Source of the DNA: Nitrospiraceae bacterium
Lineage (GTDB): Bacteria > Nitrospirota > Thermodesulfovibrionia > UBA6902
Direction: 5' to 3'
Length of the DNA: 41,383 nucleotides
NCBI GenBank assembly: GCA_003599025.1
Contig: QZIL01000107.1
Coordinates: 1-41,383, forward strand
Of the stretch, positions 24,348 through 33,090 are shown piece after piece; positions within the stretch are counted from its first letter, which is position 1; each line of letters starts with the position of its first letter. A model generated the notes under the pieces. That model was not told where the DNA came from and did not search any database. It was given only the letters and a program-made list of their open reading frames with translations. The translations under genes and the position numbers were made by a program.

Positions 24348-27310
24348 ACTGAAGAATGAAAGTTCTGTGCATTTGTTTTTAAAGCATACATAACTTCTGC
24401 CAGCACACCTTCCCAGTCTCCAGGCCTTGACTGCCTGAATATCCTCATGGTCGGATACCACGGCGTGTCTTCACGCCCAAGCATCCAGCGCCAGTCCGGT
24501 GCAAAGGGCAGCAGAAGCCACACCGGCCTTCCTATTGCACCGGCCAGATGCGCTACTGCGGTGTCAACCGAGATTATCAGATCAAGATTGTTAATCAGGG
24601 CTGCTGTGTCGGCAAAGTCCTTAAGTTCAGGACCCGCGTCTATCAGGTTCATACATTCCTGCACTTTAACTGTTTGAATGCCCTGCCGCTCTTTCTGAAG
24701 GCTGCAGAAAGTCACTTCAGGTGATTTCAGCAGCCGAGCAAATATATCCAGACTGATAGAACGGTTATGGTCATCTTCATGCTTAGGGTTCCCTGCCCAT
24801 ACTATGCCGACCTTGTATTTTTCCGTACTTATTTTATCACTCCATTTATCAACCAGTCCGGCATCAACCTTCAGGTACGGAATATCATTCGGGATATGAT
24901 CAAGTGCGTCCCAGAGAACTCCGGGCAGGCTTAACAGAGGCAGATGCATATCAAACTCCGGAAGAGGTATTCCTGCCGATACAACCTGATCGACTCCGTT
25001 AACACCGGAAAGTAGCCGCTGTAATGGCGGATGGCAGTCAAGTATCACACGCCCAACCTTTTTTCTGGCATGCGCTGCATACCTGACAAACTGTATCACA
25101 TCACCCATACCCTGTTCAGCATGAATCAGCAATGTCTTCTCAGGCTGATGTGATCCGTTCCACAACGGCCTTGGGAATGTGCGAATAGGTATATCAGGTA
25201 TTTGTAACCGCCACTCATATTCCTTCAAGCCATTGAGATAGTCACCTGACATCAATAATGAAAGAGCCAGGTTCCAATGCGTATCAGCCAGTTCAGGGGC
25301 AAGTCCTACAGCAAGTCGGTGCAGAGAGATAGCTTCATCCAGCTGCCCCAGGCCTTTCAGTGAGGAACCAAGGTTCATTGCCGCAAAAACATGATCGGGC
25401 TTTAGTTTCAGTGCAGTACGGAAACTGTCGCACGCTTCATTATATCTTTCATATTTTTGAAGGGCAGTCCCCAGATTGAAATGCAATTCCGCTGAATCCG
25501 GCTGCAAGGCTAATGCATTGCGGTATTCGTTTATGGCCGGCTCCTTCTTCCCGCAGGCAAGATACGCAGACGCAAGATTTGAGCGTGCTTCGTACGATGA
25601 TGGCATTAATGAAACAGCACGTTCATGACAGGCAATGGCCTCTTCGTATTTTTTATTGCGTTTTAAAACATTCCCGAGAGCACTATATGCCAGAGCATCA
25701 TCAGGATTTAGTTTGATCACTGCACGAAGGGTCTCTTCCGCATCACACAGGTCTCCGGACTGAAGCTGTGAGAGCCCGATATTCAGCAGAATGTCTGCAT
25801 CCCCCGGCTGCGGCCCGTGCTTCATGATACGTGCGCTTTCCAGTTGACTTATCATTTTATCGCATGCCCCGGGAATATCTTCAGGTGGCATTGCCTGCAA
25901 AAAACTCCACATCTTAGCGGCATCATCATGGGTCTCTCTGTTTTTTATCTTCCCCGATCTGATCTCGGTCAACACATGTTCAACCTGCTCCACTGTAACT
26001 GGTGATTGCTGGTTTATGACATTTACCATCTGCCTGATACTCCCGGAATGCAATCTCTTATCTAACTCATCAACAGTAAGTACACCGGTGGAAGTAAATG
26101 CGATGCCGCCCTCCGCCTGATAAATACGCATTCCCCTGCCGGTCAACTCAGAACACTTATGCTTCATAAAACGGGCCCCGTGAAAGTAAAGGGACTGAGT
26201 TGTAACTACCTGATTGTCGGACGCTGTTAATTTAAAACATGATGCCATATCATTTATCCGGGCATCGTCATCATATTTATATCTGGTCCTGTATGTATAG
26301 CGGTCGTCCTTCCAGCAGAAATCCATACCAAGACAATATATTTCATTAAATCCCATATAATCAGCCAGCAGCAGCATATTCTCAGAGACTGATGAAGTTG
26401 GTTCTTCAAGCACCGGAAGCAGAGACTGCACCCATAATTTCTCATGCACCTGTCCGCAATTTATATGGAAGAGAAATGTTTTGTCCTGTTTCCAGTCAAG
26501 GGTGCCGGGATCAATACTCGATTCAGCGAAAAAGGCATCAAAGTCATCACTGCATTCAGCCGTAAACGGAGACATGTCTTTAGGGTCTGCGCAGACTATA
26601 TAATTTACCCTGATACCGTTTTTCTGCAGATAGGGAGCAGACTGAAGTGATGCAAACACTATAATGTCATCAGTGTCTTTCAATACCTGAACGCACCTCT
26701 TCAGGCTTGGTCCCGGATTGACAAGAACAGCCTTCCTGCCTTTATATTTACCTTTAAATTCCCTGACCGTCCCCAGAAAAGGCAGACGGACCAGGGAATC
26801 AAGGGACCTGCGGCTGATGATATAAGCTTCTTTTTCCCTGCTGTTATATATTCTATCGAGAATTTGAATAGCAAGCCGGTGTTCAAGACGACAGAAGATA
26901 TCATACCCCGGATGAATGAAGAGTTTCGGTTTAGATCTTTTCCCGGCAAAACGGAGGACCGCCTGATGAAATTCACGGTAACCATATACAACATTGACTG
27001 CATCACGCCAGCTGCCATCGCATATGGGGAATGATTTCTGCATAACAGGAAACGGCTCCCATACAATGATTCTCCTGAAACCTTCATTGCATATTGCCCT
27101 CGGAAGATAGCCCAGCCCCAGACCGATGATTATTATATGATCACAACCTTGTTCCGCGGTTGTTTGAATAAGCCTTCGCGCAGTATCTTCAACGTGCCTG
27201 AGCGGATCATATGAACTGTATACTGCCCTGCCCCCCAGCAGAAGCGTCATGTCACCGTATCTGCTTTCCTGTATTTCCCACTCAAATTCTGAATAACCTT
27301 TAAAGAGCAT
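24344..27310 (-). CDS. Maf-like/DUF115 - TPR - GT9-like fusion protein
   Basis: I prefer ATG 27310 (AGGGAC upstream; its N-terminus then aligns with the Maf-like N-terminus of the CgeB protein at 1-1560). A GTG at 27382 would overlap the preceding gene by 26 bp. Of about 988 residues, the first 170 carry the Maf-type motif IIIIGLGLGYLPRAI. Residues about 190-400 are DUF115 (VLVNPGPSLKRC, CADPKDM, CLGMDFCW). Residues about 505-710 hold six or so TPRs (DALAYSALGNVLKRNKKYEEAI and repeats). Residues about 715-985 are a GT9-like domain (AEQGMGDVIQFVRYAAH, VGIVWAGNPKHEDDHNRSISL, SVDTAVAHLAGAIGRPVWLLLP). Likely a flagellin or surface-glycan transferase. Confidence 0.85.
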   Translation of the reverse strand: MLFKGYSEFEWEIQESRYGDMTLLLGGRAVYSSYDPLRHVEDTARRLIQTTAEQGCDHIIIIGLGLGYLPRAICNEGFRRIIVWEPFPVMQKSFPICDGSWRDAVNVVYGYREFHQAVLRFAGKRSKPKLFIHPGYDIFCRLEHRLAIQILDRIYNSREKEAYIISRRSLDSLVRLPFLGTVREFKGKYKGRKAVLVNPGPSLKRCVQVLKDTDDIIVFASLQSAPYLQKNGIRVNYIVCADPKDMSPFTAECSDDFDAFFAESSIDPGTLDWKQDKTFLFHINCGQVHEKLWVQSLLPVLEEPTSSVSENMLLLADYMGFNEIYCLGMDFCWKDDRYTYRTRYKYDDDARINDMASCFKLTASDNQVVTTQSLYFHGARFMKHKCSELTGRGMRIYQAEGGIAFTSTGVLTVDELDKRLHSGSIRQMVNVINQQSPVTVEQVEHVLTEIRSGKIKNRETHDDAAKMWSFLQAMPPEDIPGACDKMISQLESARIMKHGPQPGDADILLNIGLSQLQSGDLCDAEETLRAVIKLNPDDALAYSALGNVLKRNKKYEEAIACHERAVSLMPSSYEARSNLASAYLACGKKEPAINEYRNALALQPDSAELHFNLGTALQKYERYNEACDSFRTALKLKPDHVFAAMNLGSSLKGLGQLDEAISLHRLAVGLAPELADTHWNLALSLLMSGDYLNGLKEYEWRLQIPDIPIRTFPRPLWNGSHQPEKTLLIHAEQGMGDVIQFVRYAAHARKKVGRVILDCHPPLQRLLSGVNGVDQVVSAGIPLPEFDMHLPLLSLPGVLWDALDHIPNDIPYLKVDAGLVDKWSDKISTEKYKVGIVWAGNPKHEDDHNRSISLDIFARLLKSPEVTFCSLQKERQGIQTVKVQECMNLIDAGPELKDFADTAALINNLDLIISVDTAVAHLAGAIGRPVWLLLPFAPDWRWMLGREDTPWYPTMRIFRQSRPGDWEGVLAEVMYALKTNAQNFHSSV

Positions 27311-27356
27311 ATGTCCCTGATATTGGCCCCATATTATCCTGACGCACGCAACAGTT

Positions 27357-30300
27357 TTATCCGCTAACTTTCTCCGGCGCACTCAAATGTTCGCAGCATT
27401 CATTTTCGGACTGAACGTTCCCGACGAACCTGTCATCATCAGGAAACACACCATCGCATATTTTCCTGTCCTGGACCGCACTGCCGATAACCGTGAAAAT
27501 ATCATAGGCCTCTGAATACTTACCTTCAGAAATGAGAACAGGGATGAGTTCTTTGAACGTTTGAATAAAGCTCGGATCCCGATTGACAGCTTTTCTGATC
27601 CACTCTTCAGGTATATCATACCATCCTGTTTTTATATACAAATCGCAGACCACTGCATACAAATCATCTACATGCGGATAAATGTCTAAAAGCCCGGCAA
27701 ACAGTGAAAGCGCTTCCACATTATGGTTCTCAGCCATGTATGACTTGGCCTTCGCAATTATTTCCTTGAAGAACCGCGCAGGATTCCGGTCTGCTTCACT
27801 TTTTAAGTTCTCATGGGCAGCGGTCGAACCAAGATAGAGGACGCTGTGCGGATTATAAATCACCTTATACCCTTTTTCACGTGCCTTCAGGCAGATAATC
27901 AGATCCTCTTCACCTTTTTTCAGGGCCATAAATCCGCCGTTGTCAAAATAGACATGTCTGTCAATCATCATACAGGTTTTTGATACTGCGTCATACTCTC
28001 TTCCTTTGTTTACCGCCGGATTATTCGATGAAACTCCCTGGAAGATATGATGTACACGCTGCTCTTTGCTGATCGCCATACCTGCATGATGCACCGTATT
28101 GTCCGCATAGAGCAGCTTGCTGCCGGCGATGCCGGCTCCATCATTGCATTCAATGGCCTTTAGCAGTTCGGTGAGCCATCCCTTTTGAGGTGTCAATCCA
28201 CTGTTCAGGAACACAAAATACGTCCCTCCGGAAGCCTCTGCACCACGGTGGCATGCCTCAGCATAGTCGCTTTTGCCCTCCGAGGATATTATCTTTACAT
28301 TGCCCTGAACGTAATGGCCAGGTATGCTGCTGCAACTGGGCCTGCTGTCAACGAGGATCACCTCATAAGGTTCATAATCGGTATTGAGTGAAACTGCTTC
28401 CAGGCATTGTAAGGTTTGCTCTTCATTATCGGACAAAGGGATAATGATAGAGACAAGGGGATGTTCAGACATATAGAACAGTTTTTCGCGGTTTCTCATG
28501 TGTGTTTTGCTCTGGCTTACCAGAATATGCGGTTTCCCCTCGGTAAACTTTCTGTACCGGCTGAATATCATCTGTCCGGTATTGACAAATTCCGCCTGTC
28601 TGCTGCTCGTCATGGACGAACCGTCATTTCTCCAGGCAAATTCAGCAGTGGTCTTCTTAATATGATGCACCTGAAAGCTTCTGGACATCCGTATCCATAA
28701 GTCCCAGTCTTCAAAGACCGGCAGCGACTCATCAAAGAGGCCCGTTCTTTCAAGACACGACTTCTCATGCATAAAACAGAGCACGGGGATAAAGTTCGTC
28801 ACAAGTATCTGATCACAGTCAAAGTCATAGGAGTATGGAAGGTCCTTCTTCTTTGTGACATATTTCCCGTTTTCCATGACCTGAACAGCCCTGTATGCAT
28901 CTGTATAGGCCACCTTGCAATCGCTGTTATCAAGGTATGAGACCAGGGTCTCCAGATGTTCCGGATAATACATATCGTCATCATCAAGATATGCTACATA
29001 TTTGCCGCGTGATAATTTTATGCCTGTATTCCTGGCTGCGGCAAGGCCCCTGTTTTTCGCATGTCTTACATAGGTCATCCTCTTGTCCCTGTTCAGGCCT
29101 GTCACGATATTTTCAACATCTGCCCCGGCGTCATTGACGACGATAATCTCAAAGTCCCTGAAGGTCTGTTTTAAAACACTGTCAATTGCCCTGATCAGGG
29201 TCTCGGGCCTGTTGCAGGTAGGAATGATGACCGAGACGAGGCATTCGGTTTTTTCTCCGCGTGTCCTTCTGTTTCTCCTTTTCTCCGATTCCGATACAGC
29301 CAGGTCAGCATAATATCTCTGCTCGTCTTTATTTTCACATGAAATAGAACCGGGCAGCGATCTCCAGCAATACAACGGTTCCGTCACATTTGCAACTTTA
29401 TAATCCTCTGATATTCTCAGCCACAGGTCATAATCCTGGGAGTATTTGAATTTTTCATCATATCCCCCGGCCTTCAGCAGTGCATCTTTTCGCATCATCA
29501 CGCTGCCGTGTCCAAACCAGTTCTGTTTCTGTAATCCCTCCCTTATTTCAGAGTCTTCCGTCTTTACAGCAATGCGCTTGATAATTTTGCCCTGATCGTC
29601 TACCTGATAATATGAACTCCCCACCAGTCCGTGGTCGGGATTGCGCTTCAGAAAATCAAGCTGAGTTTCAAATCGATGAGGCAACGAAATATCATCAGCA
29701 TCCATTCTGGCAATATATGTGCCGCGGGCATTGCTGATGCCCTTATTCAGAGACCTCGTCAAGCCCAGATTGTCGGTATTTCTTATTATTCTGATCCTCG
29801 GATCGTCATATGTGTGCAATATCTCTGCTGTATTGTCTGTAGAAGCATCGTCGATGATGATAAATTCATAATTTTGAAACGTCTGGGACAAAATGCTTTT
29901 AACAGCCTTTTCCAGATACACACCGTCGTTATAAGTTGACATGACAACGCTTATTTCCGGTTCAACGACTTTGCTGTGTCCAATAGTGACCGGAACATCC
30001 GCGTTCCATTGCCTCCCATAAAACCTTTTAACACGCTCATTATGCCCATGAAGATATACCAGTCCCCTGTCATCTATGAATTCATAAAGCTTATTGTCCA
30101 GTACATATTGATAGAGTTTGCTGTGCGGGATTCCGACAAAGACATTGTACCATGTGACAGTGGGGTTCACTTCTTTCAGCAGCTGTGCAGTCTGCATTAC
30201 ATCATCTTCTGTCTCATGGGGGATGCCGGTGATAATACTTGCGGCTGTCTTAATACCATATTCCCGGCATAAACCAAAGGCATTCTTTATCTGCTGAACC

Positions 30301-31799
30301 GTTATGCCTTTTTCGAGAAAGTCCAGTGTCTTCTGGGAGCCGCTCTCAACACCGAGATAAAACGCGCGCGCACCGGCACGGGACATCAGTTCAACGATTT
30401 CTCTGTCCAGGGTATTTACCCTTGTCTCGCATGCCCAGGATATATTGATCCCTTTTTCGATCAACAGATTACAGAACTTTTCCAGCCTGTTTCTGTTGAG
30501 CGTGAAATTATCTTCCCTGAAATAAACCCCCTTTGCCCCGTAATTCTCTATGAGATGTTCAATATCAGATACCAGCCTTTCAGCGCTGAAATAGTTATAT
30601 CTCTTGCCCCATATCGAATCGACAGAGCAAAACGTGCATCTGAACGGACAGCCGCGGCTTGTATTCATAGTAAATACCGGTTTTTCAGGGAACCAGTCAA
30701 CATCCCATTTGTAAGGTAAAGTTACAAAATAATCCCACGCAGGCATGGGGAGTTCATCCAGGATCTTTAAGGGTGGATACTTGACAACTCTGTCCGTTAC
30801 CCTTCCCTCGACAATATCGATAATGGCCTTTTCTCCTTCTCCCTGGACCACATAATCCACGAAATCTGGGATAGTGTCCAGTGAGACGGTTGTGTGCGGA
30901 CCACCTACAATAATCTTCCCTTTCCACTTGCCGGTCTGCCTGAGAAACTCCAGTTTATGAAACATCCGGAGGGTGTCCCGGTAGCATATGGTGTTCGCAT
31001 AAATGCCCACAAAATCTATACGGTTTCTTGTGAGATAATCCGTTTCGAGGAAATCACTCGGCTTAAGGTAATTATCTATAAAAAACACCTCATGCCCAGC
31101 TTTTTTTAAAACCGATATTAAAAACCCGACACCAACCGGAGGTCTTTTTTCAGCGGTTGAAAAAGGGGACTGGTGCGGGGCTGCCGACGTTGCAAGCAAT
31201 ACACGCTTATTATGCTTGTCAGAATGCAAGCTCTTCTTTTTAGGAGCGCCAACAATATATGCGATGGGACTGTCAGGACCTTCGATTATCTCAAATGAAA
31301 GCGTGTTGAATGTATCGGAGAGGATGTTCTTTAAATCTTCCAGGCCCGGTTCATGGAGATGATATGGATTGCCCGAATGTTTTCCTCCCTGCAATATAAC
31401 CGGGGTTGTCATGACAAGAATACCGTCTTCTTTGAGTACTCGTGCAGCGTTTTCAAGGAATTTCAATCCGATGCTTTTACTTACATGCTCAAAGCCCTCC
31501 ATGCAAACTATAACATCCACGCTGCTGTCCTCAACAGGAATATCAGCCATATTCCCGTGCAGAAAATCTATGTCACCATAGTGACCCTTTGCGTAGTCAA
31601 TTGCTTCTAAAGATACATCTACGCCTATTCTCCTCTTCCCCTTCAACAATGATGTTCCCCATCCCACCCCGCAGGGGATGTCCATGACTGTTTTCCCCTC
31701 GGTAAATTTATTAGCAAATGCATATCTCATAAAAAGATGCTCCCTGTAAGGACTCCCGGATTGGAATCCGGGGTCTTCCGGATGTGCTCTCTCAGCCAT
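27357..31799 (-). CDS. Methyltransferase - B12-binding radical SAM - three GT2 domains fusion
   Basis: One unbroken 1480-codon frame. Residues 35-175 are a class I methyltransferase (VMDIPCGVGWGTS). Residues 198-340 are a B12-binding-like domain, followed by a radical SAM domain with C384, C388 and C391 (CPFRCTFC) to about 590. The first GT2 domain (613-820) has VVMSTYND and MDADD at 699-703. The second (853-1070) has VSVIIPTCNRPE and LDDDD at 938-942. The third (1114-1330) has VSIIIPLSDNEE but FLNSG where DxD should be, so it may be inactive. A helical tail follows. ATG 31799 has AGAGGAGGA upstream. Expected to be cytoplasmic; the combined reaction is unknown. Confidence 0.85.
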   Translation of the reverse strand: MAERAHPEDPGFQSGSPYREHLFMRYAFANKFTEGKTVMDIPCGVGWGTSLLKGKRRIGVDVSLEAIDYAKGHYGDIDFLHGNMADIPVEDSSVDVIVCMEGFEHVSKSIGLKFLENAARVLKEDGILVMTTPVILQGGKHSGNPYHLHEPGLEDLKNILSDTFNTLSFEIIEGPDSPIAYIVGAPKKKSLHSDKHNKRVLLATSAAPHQSPFSTAEKRPPVGVGFLISVLKKAGHEVFFIDNYLKPSDFLETDYLTRNRIDFVGIYANTICYRDTLRMFHKLEFLRQTGKWKGKIIVGGPHTTVSLDTIPDFVDYVVQGEGEKAIIDIVEGRVTDRVVKYPPLKILDELPMPAWDYFVTLPYKWDVDWFPEKPVFTMNTSRGCPFRCTFCSVDSIWGKRYNYFSAERLVSDIEHLIENYGAKGVYFREDNFTLNRNRLEKFCNLLIEKGINISWACETRVNTLDREIVELMSRAGARAFYLGVESGSQKTLDFLEKGITVQQIKNAFGLCREYGIKTAASIITGIPHETEDDVMQTAQLLKEVNPTVTWYNVFVGIPHSKLYQYVLDNKLYEFIDDRGLVYLHGHNERVKRFYGRQWNADVPVTIGHSKVVEPEISVVMSTYNDGVYLEKAVKSILSQTFQNYEFIIIDDASTDNTAEILHTYDDPRIRIIRNTDNLGLTRSLNKGISNARGTYIARMDADDISLPHRFETQLDFLKRNPDHGLVGSSYYQVDDQGKIIKRIAVKTEDSEIREGLQKQNWFGHGSVMMRKDALLKAGGYDEKFKYSQDYDLWLRISEDYKVANVTEPLYCWRSLPGSISCENKDEQRYYADLAVSESEKRRNRRTRGEKTECLVSVIIPTCNRPETLIRAIDSVLKQTFRDFEIIVVNDAGADVENIVTGLNRDKRMTYVRHAKNRGLAAARNTGIKLSRGKYVAYLDDDDMYYPEHLETLVSYLDNSDCKVAYTDAYRAVQVMENGKYVTKKKDLPYSYDFDCDQILVTNFIPVLCFMHEKSCLERTGLFDESLPVFEDWDLWIRMSRSFQVHHIKKTTAEFAWRNDGSSMTSSRQAEFVNTGQMIFSRYRKFTEGKPHILVSQSKTHMRNREKLFYMSEHPLVSIIIPLSDNEEQTLQCLEAVSLNTDYEPYEVILVDSRPSCSSIPGHYVQGNVKIISSEGKSDYAEACHRGAEASGGTYFVFLNSGLTPQKGWLTELLKAIECNDGAGIAGSKLLYADNTVHHAGMAISKEQRVHHIFQGVSSNNPAVNKGREYDAVSKTCMMIDRHVYFDNGGFMALKKGEEDLIICLKAREKGYKVIYNPHSVLYLGSTAAHENLKSEADRNPARFFKEIIAKAKSYMAENHNVEALSLFAGLLDIYPHVDDLYAVVCDLYIKTGWYDIPEEWIRKAVNRDPSFIQTFKELIPVLISEGKYSEAYDIFTVIGSAVQDRKICDGVFPDDDRFVGNVQSENECCEHLSAPEKVSG

Positions 31800-31843
31800 T
31801 CATTCCTCCTCTGTTCTTTATCCTGCCGATCGTGCGTTGAACT

Positions 31844-32149
31844 TCATATTCTCTGCTCACTCTTACTGAATTGAGTATTATGTATATACCATCCAAATCC
31901 GCGTTCAGTCTTCTGATACATTGCTATCTCCCCATTGCTCTCTCTTAACAGCCTGGGAAACGCGGCCGCAAAATTCGTTACACCGACAATTTCATGCTGA
32001 TAGAAATAAAAGGACGGCAATTTTTCCATCTCGTTTTTCGTATAAACATGCATAGGATTCTTGCTGTCAGAATTCTGTAAATGCAATTGTCTCTTGTGAT
32101 CTGTAGGAGGTATATACGTTGTTCTGACTATCACCCCAAGAGGACTCAT
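31844..32149 (-). CDS. Unrecognised 101-residue protein
   Basis: ATG 32149 is chosen because AGGGAGGG lies eight bases upstream; a TTG at 32176 is less likely. The protein (MSPLGVIVRTTYIPPTDHK; VGVTNFAAAFPRLLRESNGE; TERGFGWYIHN) has balanced composition, no membrane segment, no cysteine motif and no family I recognise. It lies 44 bp upstream of the 1480-residue fusion gene, so both are likely in one transcript from the sigma-54 promoter at 32470-32485. That link suggests a role in filament or glycan assembly. Confidence 0.6.
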   Translation of the reverse strand: MSPLGVIVRTTYIPPTDHKRQLHLQNSDSKNPMHVYTKNEMEKLPSFYFYQHEIVGVTNFAAAFPRLLRESNGEIAMYQKTERGFGWYIHNTQFSKSEQRI

Positions 32150-32458
32150 GCTGCGAACCCTCCCTTTTTTATGCAATTTTTATTTACACTTTCATATCAG
32201 TGGATCATTACCATAAATTACCGAACTTAAGAAATCCCGGGATATGAGAGTCATCTCTTTCATCTCCGATTAATCCTTATTTCCATTAATATCTCTAATC
32301 TGCCTGCCATACAATATAGTCCTTCCAAAATGATACCCCGCAAAACAGCCCTGTTTTTCTCTTCATTAAGAGTTAAAGCATAGCCGAAGGATGCAATAAC
32401 TCAAGTCGCAGTTATTTACTAATCCAGCCGTAAATGAACATATAATGCAACGCATCTA
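32150..32458 (-). other. Long untranslated leader, no clear gene
   Basis: This is the approximately 310-nt leader expected between the sigma-54 start and ATG 32149. It holds an inverted repeat AAAACAG-CC-CTGTTTT at 32342-32357. An open frame at 32260-32400 has no start codon. A possible 23-codon ORF begins near 32264 with a poor ribosome site. I see no RNA family. Confidence 0.4.
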
Positions 32459-32469
32459 CAGGATAGATT

Positions 32470-32485
32470 GCAAGTCCGCTGCCAG
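32470..32485 (-). promoter_or_regulatory. Sigma-54 promoter upstream of the unrecognised protein and fusion genes
   Basis: Minus strand reads CTGGCAG-CGGAC-TTGC, then A. GG at 32483-32482 and GC at 32471-32470 are ten bases apart; only the last base of TGGCAC differs. The start point would be near 32458. Confidence 0.7.
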
Positions 32486-32647
32486 ATCCATCGGTTGTAA
32501 CAGCTATTGAAATGTAGAGGATTAAAATCTGATTAAAAATATATAGTTAGGTCCAACAAGAGGAATAAAAACACACAAGCCTGTGATAAATCAATGTATG
32601 CGTTTTCAATATATTCGACGTCAATATACTGACGTTTCATCCGGAAT

Positions 32648-32666
32648 AAAAAGTGCAGACTTCTGC
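32648..32666 (-). terminator. Weak intrinsic terminator after fliS
   Basis: Twelve bases after the fliS stop the minus strand reads GCAG-AAGT-CTGC followed by ACTTTTTATT: a short stem plus a T-tract. A second inverted repeat ACGTCA-ATATAC-TGACGT at 32618-32635 follows. Confidence 0.45.
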
Positions 32667-32677
32667 TTAAACTTGCT

Positions 32678-33079
32678 TCAGGCCCCTACCCTGACCCTGT
32701 TGTCCGGCTGCTTTTGTTTAATACCTTCCATCATCTCTTTCCAGCCGCTTTTCAGTGTTTCGATGACTCGTTCCGAATCTTCTATGGCCTTAATATCATT
32801 GTTGAGATTCGCATAAAGCAGCCTCTGAAGAACATATTCATAAAGGCTTCTGAGATTACGTGAAATCTCTCCACCTTTTTCCATATCAAGCACGTTTGAG
32901 AGTTCACTGATTATCAATGTAGCTTTTGAGAAATGCTGTCCCTTTGATATCATATCGCCGTTTTCAATCTTCTTTCTGGCGATCTTAAGATGGTTTAGCG
33001 CGCCTTCATATAACATATAAACAATTTGAACCCTGTCTGTAGTAACAAGAACGGTCTTTTTGTATTGTGTGATGTCCAC
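32678..33079 (-). CDS. fliS: Flagellar export chaperone FliS (first copy)
   Basis: The 133-residue protein fits FliS: VQIVYMLYEGALNHLKIARKKIENGD at 18-43, LIISELSNVLDMEKGGEISRNLRSLYEYVLQRL, and SGWKEMMEG. It binds flagellin in the cytoplasm to prevent premature polymerisation. It follows fliD by 11 bp in the order fliC-flaG-fliD-fliS, the usual filament operon, so this is the main chaperone for the FliC of this locus. A divergent second copy lies at 22558-22926. Confidence 0.95.
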   Translation of the reverse strand: MDITQYKKTVLVTTDRVQIVYMLYEGALNHLKIARKKIENGDMISKGQHFSKATLIISELSNVLDMEKGGEISRNLRSLYEYVLQRLLYANLNNDIKAIEDSERVIETLKSGWKEMMEGIKQKQPDNRVRVGA

Positions 33080-33090
33080 GAGTTAGCCTC

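Noticed and set aside
28185-31610. Several plus-strand ORFs of 60-100 codons opposite the 1480-residue gene
   Set aside because: They lie inside the large coding frame on the other strand, lack ribosome sites and show no family motifs.
32260-32400. Minus-strand open frame of 47 codons with protein-like sequence (GYALTLNEEKNRAVLRG)
   Set aside because: It has no start codon after the upstream stop and no ribosome site. It could be a gene remnant, but the evidence is too thin to call.
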